A stretch of 64,000 nt of DNA from an uncultured bacterium (GTDB lineage: Bacteria > Pseudomonadota > Alphaproteobacteria > Rhodospirillales > Rhodospirillaceae). Where the stretch lies: NCBI GenBank assembly GCA_903888485.1, contig CAISTS010000086.1:1-64000 (forward strand), given 5' to 3'. The translations under genes were made by a program, and so were the position numbers. Every line of letters starts with the position of its first letter. Positions within the stretch are counted from its first letter, which is position 1. The notes below the pieces were generated by a model. That model saw only the letters and a list, made by a program, of their open reading frames with translations. It searched no databases and was not told the origin of the DNA. Shown here piece by piece: positions 9,126 to 17,415 of the stretch.

Positions 9126-11024
9126 ATGACTCAGGACTCCACACCCGCCGCTCCGTGCCATGGTGCGTCGAAGCCCACGCTTCTCACCCTCATGGTCGGC
9201 GCAATTGGCGTCGTCTATGGCGATATCGGGACCAGTCCGCTTTACGCCATCAAGGAAGTCTTCAGCGGCGCGCACCCGCTGCCGGCCGACAAGGGGCATA
9301 TCCTCGGCGTGCTGTCCTTGGTGTTCTGGTCGATCATGATCGTCATCTCGGGCAAGTATCTGATGCTGCTCATGCGCGCCGACAACAAGGGGCAAGGCGG
9401 TAGTCTTGGCCTTCTTGCTTTGGCGGCAAATGTCACGCAGCGCACTTGGCTCGCGCCGGTGGTCGTCATTCTCGGCATCTCCGCGGGCGCGCTCTTCTAC
9501 GGCGATAGCATGATCACGCCGGCGATTTCGGTCTTGAGCGCTGTCGAAGGCCTGGAGGTCGCGGTGCCCGGGCTCGGCGTCTACATTATTCCGATCACCA
9601 TCGTGGTTCTGGTGACTCTGTTCATGCTTCAGAGCCGCGGTTCAACGGTGATGGGCCGGCTTTTTGGCCCGATCATGATTGTCTGGTTCGTCGCGCTCGG
9701 CGTCGTCGGCATCTATAACATCCTCAAGGCCCCGGAAATCCTCACGGCGATCAATCCCCTATTCGCGGTGAACTTTTTTCTGAACTACAAGCTGCTCGCT
9801 TTCCTCGCGCTGGGCTCAGTGGTGTTGGTGCTGACAGGCGGCGAGGCGCTCTATGCCGACATGGGGCACTTCGGGATTTTGCCCATCCGCCGGTCATGGT
9901 TCATATTGGTATTGCCCGGGCTGCTGCTGAATTACTTTGGCCAGGGCGCGCTCCTGCTGACCAACCCAGAAGCGGTATCGAATCCCTTCTATCTGATGGT
10001 GCCGTCCTGGGGCGTCCTGCCGATGGTCGGCCTCGCGACCATGGCCACGGTCATAGCCTCGCAAGCGGTGATCACCGGCGCTTTTTCGATCACGCGCCAG
10101 GCCATGCAGCTCGGATTCCTACCGCGCATGGCCACCATCCACACGTCCGAATCGGAATCCGGCCAGATCTACATTCCCTTCGTGAACTGGCTGCTGCTGG
10201 CGTCGGTGATCGCGCTGGTGCTGGGCTTCCAGACCTCCAGCAGTCTTGCCGCCGCCTATGGCATTGCCGTGACCGGCACCATGCTCATTGCTTCCATCCA
10301 GCTCACGATCGTGATGTTCAGGCTGTGGAAGTGGAACCCCTGGGTCGCCGGGCTCATCGGCGGCGCGCTGATCATCATCGACTTGGCCTACTTCGCCGCC
10401 AATATGACCAAGTTGACCCATGGCGGCTGGTTCCCGCTCGCCATTGGCCTTGCGATCGTCGTCCTCCTCACCACCTGGAAGAAGGGCCGCGAACTCCTGT
10501 TCGCACGGCGCGCCGAAGAAGCCATGCCGGTCGATGTGTTCTTGAACTCGCTCAACCCCAACGTCACGCGCGTGCCGGGTACGGCGGTGTTCCTGTCGGG
10601 CGCGACCGAAGGCGTGCCGCATGCGCTATTGCATAACCTCAAACACAACCGCGTCGTCCACGAGCGCGTCGTCTTCCTCACCGTGATCACGGAGGAAGTC
10701 CCGCACGTATCAGACTCAATGCGTATCGAAGTGCAGCACCTGGGGCGGCGCTTCTACCGCTTCATCCTGCGCTACGGCTATATGGACGAGACCGACGTGC
10801 CGGCGGCGCTGCGTGGTGCCGCCAAGCTGAACTTCGAGTTCAACGACATGGAGACGTCGTTCTTCCTGGGGCGTGAGACCATCATGCCGAGCCGCCGGCC
10901 CGGCATGGCCCTCTGGCGCGAGCATTTGTTCGCCTGGATGATGCGCTCGGCCACGAGCGCCATGGATTTCTTCAAACTGCCGCCCAACCGCGTCGTCGAG
11001 ATGGGCACGCAGGTGGAGATTTAG
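9126..11024 (+). CDS. kup: Low-affinity K+ uptake transporter Kup
   Basis: A 632-residue KUP/HAK/KT family K+:H+ symporter of the inner membrane. It has about 12 hydrophobic helices over residues 15-450 and a cytosolic C-terminal domain. Seen: the family opening GAIGVVYGDIGTSPLYA, then GALFYGDSMITPAISVLSA and GGEALYADMGHFG, which carry conserved acidic residues of the permeation path. ATG 9126 has AGAGG upstream. It ends in a 4-bp reciprocal stop overlap with the convergent GNAT gene (shared TTAG). Confidence 0.96.
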   Translation: MTQDSTPAAPCHGASKPTLLTLMVGAIGVVYGDIGTSPLYAIKEVFSGAHPLPADKGHILGVLSLVFWSIMIVISGKYLMLLMRADNKGQGGSLGLLALAANVTQRTWLAPVVVILGISAGALFYGDSMITPAISVLSAVEGLEVAVPGLGVYIIPITIVVLVTLFMLQSRGSTVMGRLFGPIMIVWFVALGVVGIYNILKAPEILTAINPLFAVNFFLNYKLLAFLALGSVVLVLTGGEALYADMGHFGILPIRRSWFILVLPGLLLNYFGQGALLLTNPEAVSNPFYLMVPSWGVLPMVGLATMATVIASQAVITGAFSITRQAMQLGFLPRMATIHTSESESGQIYIPFVNWLLLASVIALVLGFQTSSSLAAAYGIAVTGTMLIASIQLTIVMFRLWKWNPWVAGLIGGALIIIDLAYFAANMTKLTHGGWFPLAIGLAIVVLLTTWKKGRELLFARRAEEAMPVDVFLNSLNPNVTRVPGTAVFLSGATEGVPHALLHNLKHNRVVHERVVFLTVITEEVPHVSDSMRIEVQHLGRRFYRFILRYGYMDETDVPAALRGAAKLNFEFNDMETSFFLGRETIMPSRRPGMALWREHLFAWMMRSATSAMDFFKLPPNRVVEMGTQVEI

Positions 11025-11497
11025 GCCAGCGCGAGACCCATCCGCATGGCGGTGAAGCGGAAGCCGGGGATGTGCTCGGTACGCCGGCCCTCGGGCACCC
11101 AGCCGCGGGACCGATAGAACGCCACCGCATTCTCATTGCTCGCGATGACTTCCAGGACGGCCTTGCGGCTACCAGCTTGGCGCAGCGTGCCGATGGCATG
11201 GTCGTACAAAGCCGAGCCAATACCGCAGCCCTGATAGGAAGGGTGGACGTAGAGCATCCAGATCACGCCGGTCGGGTTGACGCCGACGGTGCCGACGATC
11301 TCATCGTCGAGGATGGCGATATGAACGCTCTGCCATGCGCTGGCGACAAAATCGCCGAGTTTCTCGCAGCGCTCCAGCGCATCGACGGTGTCGCCGGGCA
11401 GGAGCGATTTGTTGGCCGAGAGCCAGGACTCCCGCACCACCGCGGAGATCGCTTCGGAGTCGTGCGGCCTCGCGAGCCGAATATGCAGAGCTGTCAC
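11021..11497 (-). CDS. GNAT family N-acetyltransferase
   Basis: A 158-residue single GNAT domain that transfers an acetyl group from acetyl-CoA to an amine on an unknown substrate. The acetyl-CoA pyrophosphate loop is visible as VHPSYQGCGIGSALYDHA, and the late beta-strand region has NENAVAFYRSRGW. The length is typical of a stand-alone GNAT. It converges on kup, with the stop codons sharing 4 bp. Nothing nearby points to its substrate. Confidence 0.88.
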   Translation of the reverse strand: MTALHIRLARPHDSEAISAVVRESWLSANKSLLPGDTVDALERCEKLGDFVASAWQSVHIAILDDEIVGTVGVNPTGVIWMLYVHPSYQGCGIGSALYDHAIGTLRQAGSRKAVLEVIASNENAVAFYRSRGWVPEGRRTEHIPGFRFTAMRMGLALA

Positions 11498-11583
11498 TAT
11501 GGTTACCCTTCCCCAAGCACGAATCTCCAGAATATGCGGAGGAGGGAGTTACGACGGAGTTAATGGCTGTAGTTGAAAAGCAA

Positions 11584-11609
11584 AACGGAGCGACTTGCAT
11601 CGCTCCGTT
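11584..11609 (-). terminator. Rho-independent terminator of rpsU
   Basis: A perfect 10-bp inverted repeat, AACGGAGCGA / TCGCTCCGTT with a 6-nt loop, lies 28 nt past the rpsU stop. On the minus strand it runs into TTTTGCTTTT. Confidence 0.85.
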
Positions 11610-11637
11610 CAAAAGACATCGCCTCGGAAAGCTGAGA

Positions 11638-11844
11638 CTAGAAGCCTTCGCGCTCCAGGCGCTTGCGCTCCATCTTGCGGGCGCGGCGCACGGCTTCGGC
11701 CTTTTCACGGGCCTTGCGCTCGGACGGCTTTTCGTAAGATTTGCGGAGCTTCATCTCACGGAAGATGCCTTCGCGCTGCATCTTCTTCTTCAGGGCTTTG
11801 AGGGCCTGATCGACGTTGTTGTCGCGGACGATGACTTGAACCAA
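11638..11844 (-). CDS. rpsU: 30S ribosomal protein S21
   Basis: A 68-residue, strongly basic protein of the small ribosomal subunit, needed for efficient initiation. It has the family start [20 protein letters not shown], the central [17 protein letters not shown] and a basic helical tail, so it is full-length. It is transcribed alone, away from def, and ends in a strong terminator. Confidence 0.97.
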   Translation of the reverse strand: MVQVIVRDNNVDQALKALKKKMQREGIFREMKLRKSYEKPSERKAREKAEAVRRARKMERKRLEREGF

Positions 11845-12033
11845 GAGTTCCTCGTGTGTGCTGCGATGTCAGATGGTCAAGGCGCGAAGGTTGGTATCAA
11901 CCGGCGCCTCTAAAGTGGGCGGGGGTATAACATGGGTCCTATGGCTTGGGAAGCCGGGTTTTGACCGGTTTCGGGCCCTTTGAGCCCTGAAAATGCGCCC
12001 TTTTTCAAGACTGTAGCCATCCCGCCACAGCCC

Positions 12034-12120
12034 TTGGCGCGCGTCCAGGAAGAGTGGAAGCCGGTTTTCCGTCCGGACGCGCGCCAAAACTAAACCAGGG
12101 AAGGACGTTTTTTAACGTCC
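12034..12120 (+). promoter_or_regulatory. Two inverted repeats in the rpsU-def intergenic leader
   Basis: The 323-base gap between rpsU and def contains a perfect 13-bp inverted repeat (12034-12046 with 12075-12087, arm TTGGCGCGCGTCC). A second hairpin follows at 12103-12120, GGACGTT-tttt-AACGTCC. Both lie 50-130 nt before the def ATG. Neither is followed by a clean T-run, so they look like leader structures or protein sites rather than a terminator. Any regulatory role is inferred. Confidence 0.5.
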
Positions 12121-12167
12121 CACCCGGCGGTATAGCGCCCCGGCCAACCACCTTATATATAGAACTT

Positions 12168-12719
12168 ATGGCCGTCCTTCCTATCGCCCGCATGGGCGCC
12201 GAAATCCTCAAGCAGCGCGCCGCCGAGGTGACCGACTTCACCGACCCGGCGCTCGTGGCCTTCGTCAAAGACATGGCCGACACCATGGTCGGTGCCCGCG
12301 GCGTCGGCCTGGCCGCGCCCCAGGTCTTCCGCTCCCAGCGCATCGTGATCTTCTTCGTCCCGGGCGGGCGCAATAAGGGCGTCGAAGTGCCCATGACGCT
12401 GATGATCAACCCGATCATCACGCCGCTCGAAGAGGCCCAGGACGAGGCCTTCGAGGCCTGCCTTTCGGTGCCCGGTCTGACGGGCATCGTGCCGCGCTAC
12501 ACCCACATCCACTACAGCTTCCAGGACTTGCACGGCACCCGTATCGAACGCGAGGCCCACGGCTTCCATGCCCGGGTCGTCCAGCATGAATGCGATCATC
12601 TCGATGGCGTGCTTTATCCCCAGCGCATGGCCGACATGACCACGCTCGCCTATGCCGACGTGCTTCAGGCCGAAGCCGACGCCAAGGGCGAGGAACTCGA
12701 ACTCGACGAAGAGGGCTGA
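12168..12719 (+). CDS. def: Peptide deformylase
   Basis: A 183-residue iron/zinc hydrolase that removes the formyl group from new polypeptides. Motif I GVGLAAPQ is at 45-52. Motif II is EACLS at 96-100, with Cys98 as metal ligand; the second residue is Ala instead of the usual Gly. Motif III is HECDH at 140-144, with both metal-binding His and the catalytic Glu. An acidic tail (ELELDEEG) ends the protein. ATG 12168 begins the family-typical sequence. Its stop overlaps the ATG of coq9 (ATGA), so the two are translationally coupled. The Ala in motif II suggests an accessory-type deformylase, but activity is expected. Confidence 0.92.
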   Translation: MAVLPIARMGAEILKQRAAEVTDFTDPALVAFVKDMADTMVGARGVGLAAPQVFRSQRIVIFFVPGGRNKGVEVPMTLMINPIITPLEEAQDEAFEACLSVPGLTGIVPRYTHIHYSFQDLHGTRIEREAHGFHARVVQHECDHLDGVLYPQRMADMTTLAYADVLQAEADAKGEELELDEEG

Positions 12720-13396
12720 TGACGGATTACGGAGAGATCCGGCGGCAAAAGACGGCCGAGCGCGACGCGCTCATCCGGGCCGCTTTGCCCAATGTGCCCT
12801 TCGATGGTTGGAGCGCCAAAACCCTGAAAGCCGCCGCTATCGCTGCGGGCCTCGGCGAAGGCGCCGCGGTGCGGCTTTTCCCGGGCGGGGCCAAGGATGC
12901 CGTGGCCCATTTCCAGGACCTCGCCGACCGGCTGATGCTCGAGGACTTCGCGGCGGTTGATCTCGCTGCCCTGAAAGTCCGCGCCCGGGTCACGCTGGCG
13001 GTCCGCACCCGGCTCGAACGCTGGACCCCGTACCGCGAAGCCGTCCGCCGGGCCCTCGCGCTCTCGCCGTTGCCGCAGTTCGCCGGCGGTTCCTTGCGGG
13101 GCTGGTGCAAGACGGTCGATGCCATTTGGCGCGTCTGCGGCGACCGGTCGACCGATTTTAACTTTTACACCAAACGCGGCTTGCTCGCCGGGGTCTACGC
13201 CTCCACGCTGTTATTCTGGCTGGATGACCGGTCGGAGAACTGCGCCGCCACCTGGGCCTTCCTCGACCGTCGCATCGCCGAGGTCATGCAGTTCCCGCAG
13301 GTGAAGGCGAGGGTGATTGAACGCCTGAAAATGCTCCCGGACCCGCGTCGCATTCTGGACCGCATCGCGGGCCGCCGCCCGCGCTCTGCCGCTTAA
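12719..13396 (+). CDS. COQ9 family protein (ubiquinone biosynthesis)
   Basis: A 225-residue all-helical protein with a TetR-like fold, related to COQ9. COQ9 binds lipid and presents quinone intermediates to the COQ7 hydroxylase. Seen: an N-terminal helix-turn-helix-like part (TLKAAAIAAGLGEGAAVRLFPGG) and the C-terminal COQ9 signature region with STDFNFYTKRGLLAGVYASTL and later LDRRI. ATG 12719 overlaps the def stop. Found mainly in alphaproteobacteria and mitochondria, it is a useful lineage mark. Confidence 0.9.
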   Translation: MTDYGEIRRQKTAERDALIRAALPNVPFDGWSAKTLKAAAIAAGLGEGAAVRLFPGGAKDAVAHFQDLADRLMLEDFAAVDLAALKVRARVTLAVRTRLERWTPYREAVRRALALSPLPQFAGGSLRGWCKTVDAIWRVCGDRSTDFNFYTKRGLLAGVYASTLLFWLDDRSENCAATWAFLDRRIAEVMQFPQVKARVIERLKMLPDPRRILDRIAGRRPRSAA

Positions 13397-13515
13397 CAGT
13401 CGGGCTGGTATACTTTTTTAAAATCAGCGCACTAAGAATCGCATCTCACAGGCTGGATGAATCCGATTTTATGTTGTAGGAAGCCGCCTGAAACATCAGC
13501 CGAGGGGAGCCTTCC

Positions 13516-13662
13516 ATGGCCAAGGCCAAGACCAAGACAAAGTCCAAGACCAAGAAATCCAGCCAGAAAATCCGCGGCAATAAGCGCAAGGGCAAAGCCC
13601 GTGGCCATCGTAACCGCAACCGCGTCCGCGCCAACAAGGGGCGTAAGCTCTCCAAGCGCTAG
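13516..13662 (+). CDS. 48-aa Lys/Arg-rich microprotein
   Basis: A very basic protein (about half Lys+Arg, hardly any acidic residue) that begins MAKAKTKTKSKTKK and ends RGHRNRNRVRANKGRKLSKR. It has no recognised domain. Support for a real gene: GGGGAG spaced 8 nt before the ATG, a strong terminator 18 nt after the stop, and its own intergenic space. The composition suggests binding to RNA, DNA or the ribosome. I do not recognise a family; it is not S21, L34 or THX by sequence. Confidence 0.7.
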   Translation: MAKAKTKTKSKTKKSSQKIRGNKRKGKARGHRNRNRVRANKGRKLSKR

Positions 13663-13680
13663 GTCTTAGGCGATGAATTG

Positions 13681-13716
13681 AACGCCGGTCCCGGAAGGGG
13701 CCGGCGTTTTGCTTTT
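13681..13716 (+). terminator. Rho-independent terminator after the 48-aa gene
   Basis: A 12-bp stem with one G-U pair, AACGCCGGTCCC / GGGGCCGGCGTT, has a GGAA tetraloop and is followed by TTGCTTTT. Confidence 0.9.
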
Positions 13717-13726
13717 AGGGGGGCCG

Positions 13727-13760
13727 TTGACAGGTTCAATTATTCTATTATTCTAGAAAT
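13727..13760 (+). promoter_or_regulatory. ars promoter with overlapping ArsR operator candidate
   Basis: TTGACA at 13727-13732 and TATTCT at 13749-13754 are 16 nt apart. The -10 ends only 6 nt before the arsR ATG, which implies a leaderless or almost leaderless mRNA. The AT-rich palindrome centred on TTCTAGAA (13751-13758) overlaps the -10. It is the likely site where ArsR binds and blocks polymerase until arsenite releases it. Confidence 0.7.
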
Positions 13761-14114
13761 ATGGAAACGTTGACCGCTGTCGCCGCCTTTGCCGCGCTCG
13801 CCCACGAGGGCCGTTTGGATATCTACCGCTTGCTGGTCGAGGCCGGCCCGGAGGGCCTCGTGGTCGGCGAGATCGCATCGAAGCTGGGCATGCCCGGGGC
13901 GACGCTGTCATTCCACCTCAGCCAGCTCAAGCACGCCGGTCTGGTTCGGGCGCGGCGCGAGGGCCGGCAATTGGTTCAAACCGCCGACTTCGAGTGCATG
14001 AACGCACTCGTCGGCTATCTGACCGAAAACTGCTGCGCCGGGCAATCATGTGCCCCGGCGTGCACACCCAACATCGCCAAGAACAAACCTGCTCGTAAAG
14101 GAAAAGCCGCATGA
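13761..14114 (+). CDS. arsR: ArsR/SmtB family arsenic-responsive repressor
   Basis: A 117-residue winged-helix repressor. The recognition helix region is ATLSFHLSQLKHAGLV (about 47-62) and the wing has RREGRQLVQ. It lacks the classic ELCVCD metal site in the DNA-binding helix. Instead a C-terminal cluster C91, C92, C97 and C101 follows C79, a layout like ArsR proteins that bind As(III) with C-terminal Cys pairs. It is first in an operon with arsI (ATG overlaps its stop), arsC and aqpS, and probably regulates that operon. Confidence 0.92.
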   Translation: METLTAVAAFAALAHEGRLDIYRLLVEAGPEGLVVGEIASKLGMPGATLSFHLSQLKHAGLVRARREGRQLVQTADFECMNALVGYLTENCCAGQSCAPACTPNIAKNKPARKGKAA

Positions 14115-14566
14115 AGCGCATGCATGTCCACGTCTCTGTCGCGAATTTGCAGCAGTCGATCAATTTCTACTCGACGCTTTTCGACGCCAAGCCAAGCGTC
14201 GAGAAACCCGATTATGCCAAGTGGATGCTGGACGACCCGCGGGTCAACTTCGCGATCTCGGAGCGCCACGACACCGCCGGTATCCAGCACCTGGGCATTC
14301 AGGCCGAAACCGAAGGCGAACTTGCCGAGATCTACGGCCGGCTAAGCCGCGCGGAATCGCCCGTGATCGAGGAGAAGGCCACCACGTGCTGTTATGCCAA
14401 GAGCGACAAGCAGTGGATCAACGACCCGCAAGGGATCGCGTGGGAGACCTTTTTGACGCATGGCGAAGCCACGGTTTACGGCAACGAACGGCCGGCGATA
14501 CCGGTCAAGGAGGCCGCTGCCTGTTGTGAACCCAAGACGTCCCGGGCGGGCTGTTGCCCGGGTTAG
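14111..14566 (+). CDS. arsI: ArsI/CadI family C-As lyase (vicinal oxygen chelate dioxygenase)
   Basis: A 151-residue two-module glyoxalase-fold enzyme. ArsI uses Fe(II) and O2 to break the carbon-arsenic bond of trivalent organoarsenicals such as MAs(III) and release As(III). The expected metal ligands are H5, H60 and E112. The vicinal pair C93-C94 in TTCCYAKSDKQW matches the substrate-binding Cys pair of ArsI. The tail adds CC and CC motifs (ACCEP, GCCPG) that may hold arsenic. It is translationally coupled to arsR and followed 2 nt later by arsC. Cadmium-induced CadI is the related alternative, but the arsenic genes around it favour ArsI. Confidence 0.9.
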   Translation: MKRMHVHVSVANLQQSINFYSTLFDAKPSVEKPDYAKWMLDDPRVNFAISERHDTAGIQHLGIQAETEGELAEIYGRLSRAESPVIEEKATTCCYAKSDKQWINDPQGIAWETFLTHGEATVYGNERPAIPVKEAAACCEPKTSRAGCCPG

Positions 14567-14568
14567 AC

Positions 14569-15072
14569 ATGGATCAGGTTCGGAACGTTTTGTTTCTGTG
14601 CACCGGCAACTCGGCGCGCAGCATCCTCGCCGAAGCCTTGCTCAACGATCTGGGCAATGGCGCCTTTCGTGCGTATAGCGCCGGTAGTTTCCCCAAGGGC
14701 GAGGTGCATCCCGTTTCGCTCGAGGTGCTGCGCGGCATGGGCCTGCCCACCGAGGGCTTGCGCAGTAAGAGCTGGGACGAGTTCGCCGGTCCCGGCGCGC
14801 CCCAGATGGACTACATCCTGACGGTCTGCGACCAAGCGGCGGGTGAGGTGTGCCCCATCTGGCCCGGGCATCCGATTTCGGCGCACTGGGGGCTGCCCGA
14901 TCCGGCGGCCGCCACGGGAACGCACCAGCAAAAGCTCGCGGTATTCCGTGAGGCGGCGCGCGTACTGCGGCTGCGCATCCAATATTTCCTGGCGTTCCGC
15001 TTCAAGGAGCTGCGCCGCGCCGAGCTGCAGGCAAAACTGGCCGAGGCCGGCAAGCTGACGGATCTGCCTTGA
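14569..15072 (+). CDS. arsC: Arsenate reductase, low-molecular-weight phosphatase (thioredoxin) type
   Basis: A 167-residue enzyme reducing As(V) to As(III). The P-loop CTGNSAR has the nucleophile C11 and R17. C87 and C95 (VCDQ and EVCPIWPG) are placed like the second and third Cys of thioredoxin-coupled ArsC, which form the relay disulfide. DPAAATG follows as the general-acid Asp loop. ATG 14569 is 2 nt after the arsI stop; an upstream TTG at 14554 would overlap arsI. It is the third gene of the ars operon. Confidence 0.94.
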   Translation: MDQVRNVLFLCTGNSARSILAEALLNDLGNGAFRAYSAGSFPKGEVHPVSLEVLRGMGLPTEGLRSKSWDEFAGPGAPQMDYILTVCDQAAGEVCPIWPGHPISAHWGLPDPAAATGTHQQKLAVFREAARVLRLRIQYFLAFRFKELRRAELQAKLAEAGKLTDLP

Positions 15073-15749
15073 GCGGGGCCGAGAAGCATTCGCTGCGCGA
15101 CGCCGCGGTCTGCGAGTTCCTCGCCACGGCGTTCCTGCTGATCGCGGTGGTGGGATCGGGCATCGCGGCCGATCGCCTCAGCGGCGGCAACACAGGCCTC
15201 GCACTGCTGGCCAATGCCTTGGCGACCAGCGCGGCCCTCTTCGTCCTCATCCTGACCTTCGGCAACGTGTCCGGCGCGCACATGAACCCGGTGGTGACTA
15301 TCGCCGCAGCCCTGGTCAGCGGTTTTTCGTGGAGGAATGTGCCCGTTTACGTGGTCATGCAGATCCTGGGCGCGGTCGCGGGAACCGTCCTGGCCCATGT
15401 CATGTTCGACCTTCCCCTTTTGCAGCTCAGCACGCATGCCCGAACCGGGGTCGGAATCTGGACGGGCGAGATGGTCGCCACGGTCGGTTTGTTGACCGTG
15501 ATTTGGGGCTGCCTGACCTATGGCACTCCGACTGCCGCTGGCGCCATCGCCGCCTACATCGGCGGGGCCTACTGGTTCACCTCGTCGACGTCCTTCGCCA
15601 ATCCCGCTGTGACCATCGCACGCGCGTTCACGGACACCTTCGCCGGCATCCGCCCGGTTGACGCGCCGGCGTTCATCCTGGTGCAGCTGTTGGCGTTGGG
15701 CTTGGCGCTGCCGCTCCTACGGCGGCTCCAGCGCAGCTTCCGGGTCTAG
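15069..15749 (+). CDS. aqpS: Aquaglyceroporin-like arsenite channel (AqpS/MIP family)
   Basis: A 226-residue MIP channel with six helices. The first pore motif is N73-P-V rather than NPA, and the second is N178-P-A followed by the selectivity Arg (TIAR). In rhizobial ars operons AqpS replaces ArsB/Acr3 and lets As(III) made by ArsC leave the cell down its gradient. The same role is inferred here, since no pump gene is present. The start is a TTG (15069) overlapping the arsC stop. The end overlaps purK by the shared tetranucleotide CTAG. Confidence 0.88.
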   Translation: MSGAEKHSLRDAAVCEFLATAFLLIAVVGSGIAADRLSGGNTGLALLANALATSAALFVLILTFGNVSGAHMNPVVTIAAALVSGFSWRNVPVYVVMQILGAVAGTVLAHVMFDLPLLQLSTHARTGVGIWTGEMVATVGLLTVIWGCLTYGTPTAAGAIAAYIGGAYWFTSSTSFANPAVTIARAFTDTFAGIRPVDAPAFILVQLLALGLALPLLRRLQRSFRV

Positions 15750-16843
15750 ATCTTTGGCCTAAGGACGTTCACGTGCCCCATCTTGCGCCCGGGGCGCGCC
15801 TCGCGTTTGCCGTAAAGGTGGATGTGGGCGTGAGGGTCTGACAGATACCGGTCCAGATCGTTCACGTCTGGTCCGACCAGATTGTGCATCACCGCGTCGG
15901 CGTGGCGCATAGGGTCCACCAGCGGCAGGCCGGCGACGGCGCGCACCATCTGCTCGAACTGGTCGGTGCCGCAGGCATCCTGGGTCCAGTGGCCCGAGTT
16001 ATGCGGGCGCGGGGCCATCTCGTTGCAGAGGATCGCGCCCGAGGGCGTGACGAACATCTCGACCGCCAGCAGCCCCACCAGGTCCAGCGCCTCGGCGGCC
16101 TTGGTGGCGATCCGGATGGCTTCGGCAACGGTCTCGGCCGGGACGCGGGCAGGGACCGTCGAGGTCGCCAGCATGTGATTGGCGTGGTCGTTCTCGGACG
16201 GCTCGAAGCAAACAACCTTGCCGTCCTGACCCCGGGCGGCGATCACCGAGATCTCGCACCTGAAGTCCACGAAGGCTTCAAGCACGGCGAACGCCCCGTT
16301 CGGTTGGATCGGTTTGCCGCCCGTGATGGCGTCCCAGGCGGCCTTGGTGTCGCCCGCCGAGTGCAGTTTTGCCTGGCCCTTGCCGTCATAACCGAGGCGC
16401 GCGGTCTTTAGCACCGCGGGCGGTTCAAGTGACCTCACAGCCGATTCTAAATCTTGTAATGAATTGAGCGGCTTCCAATTCGGTGTTGCGGCGCCGATTG
16501 AAGCAAAAAACTGCTTTTCTTTGACCCGGTCCTGGCAGACTTCCAGGGCCTTCCAGGTGGGGCGCACCTGGGTATGGGCGGCCAGGAACGCAGCTGCCGC
16601 GGCGGGCACGTTCTCGAACTCGAAGGTCACCACGTCGGCGGCGTCGGCGAAGGCGGCCAAGGCTTTCTCGTCATCGTAGGCTGCGACGGTGGACTGGCTC
16701 GCCACCTGTTCGGCGGGGCTATCGGTCTCCGGCCCGTAAACGTGTGTGCGGTAGCCAAGGCGCGCGGCGGCGAGGCACAACATCCGGCCGAGCTGGCCGT
16801 TGCCGAGGATGCCGATGGTTGCGCCGGGAGAAAGCCGCTGCAT
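15746..16843 (-). CDS. purK: N5-carboxyaminoimidazole ribonucleotide synthase
   Basis: A 365-residue ATP-grasp enzyme that carboxylates AIR to N5-CAIR with ATP and bicarbonate in purine synthesis. Seen: the N-terminal dinucleotide-like loop GILGNGQLGRML, ATP-grasp strand VLKTARLGYDGKGQ, and the metal-binding end ALLCNEMAPRPHNSGHWT (with I in place of the first L). It starts 8 nt after the purE stop, so purEK is one transcription unit. Confidence 0.96.
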   Translation of the reverse strand: MQRLSPGATIGILGNGQLGRMLCLAAARLGYRTHVYGPETDSPAEQVASQSTVAAYDDEKALAAFADAADVVTFEFENVPAAAAAFLAAHTQVRPTWKALEVCQDRVKEKQFFASIGAATPNWKPLNSLQDLESAVRSLEPPAVLKTARLGYDGKGQAKLHSAGDTKAAWDAITGGKPIQPNGAFAVLEAFVDFRCEISVIAARGQDGKVVCFEPSENDHANHMLATSTVPARVPAETVAEAIRIATKAAEALDLVGLLAVEMFVTPSGAILCNEMAPRPHNSGHWTQDACGTDQFEQMVRAVAGLPLVDPMRHADAVMHNLVGPDVNDLDRYLSDPHAHIHLYGKREARPGRKMGHVNVLRPKI

Positions 16844-16851
16844 CGCGCCCG

Positions 16852-17415
16852 TTAGGCCGTAGGATCGTGGGCGACGCCGGCGGTCTGCGCCTCGCGCCAG
16901 GCGCCGAGGCGAGCGGTCAATGCGGCGTCGTAGACCGCGAGGATCGCGGCGGCCAGCAAACCGGCGTTCTTCGCGCCGGCCTTGCCGATGGCCAAAGTGC
17001 CGACCGGAATGCCGCCCGGCATCTGGGCAATAGATAGCAGGCTATCAAGACCTTTGAGCGCCTTACTCTCCACGGGCACGCCGAGTACCGGCAGAATGGT
17101 CATCGAAGCGGTCATGCCGGGCAGGTGCGCCGCGCCCCCGGCGCCGGCGACGATCACCTTCATGCCCCGGTCTTCGGCCTTAGCGGCGTACTTATAGAGG
17201 CGGTCCGGGGTGCGGTGGGCCGAGACGACCTCGGCCTCGAAGGGCACACGCAATTCGGCGAGGACCGCGGCCGTGTGGCGCATGGTCTCCCAGTCCGACG
17301 TGCTTCCCATGATGATGCCGACCAGGGGCTTCTTGCCAAACTTGGTCGGTGTCTCGGCAGCGTGGCCTTTGTTCTTGGCCTTCGCGGCTTTGGCGGCTTT
17401 CGCCGTCTTGCCCAT
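16852..17415 (-). CDS. purE: N5-CAIR mutase PurE with basic N-terminal extension
   Basis: A 187-residue class I PurE converting N5-CAIR to CAIR. Family motifs are [21 protein letters not shown] with the catalytic His, GGAAHLPGM and [10 protein letters not shown]. Ahead of the core are about 28 extra residues, Ala/Lys-rich ([17 protein letters not shown]), which usual PurE proteins of about 160 residues lack. The start could lie later in this stretch, but the next good ATG falls inside the core. First gene of purEK. Confidence 0.95.
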   Translation of the reverse strand: MGKTAKAAKAAKAKNKGHAAETPTKFGKKPLVGIIMGSTSDWETMRHTAAVLAELRVPFEAEVVSAHRTPDRLYKYAAKAEDRGMKVIVAGAGGAAHLPGMTASMTILPVLGVPVESKALKGLDSLLSIAQMPGGIPVGTLAIGKAGAKNAGLLAAAILAVYDAALTARLGAWREAQTAGVAHDPTA

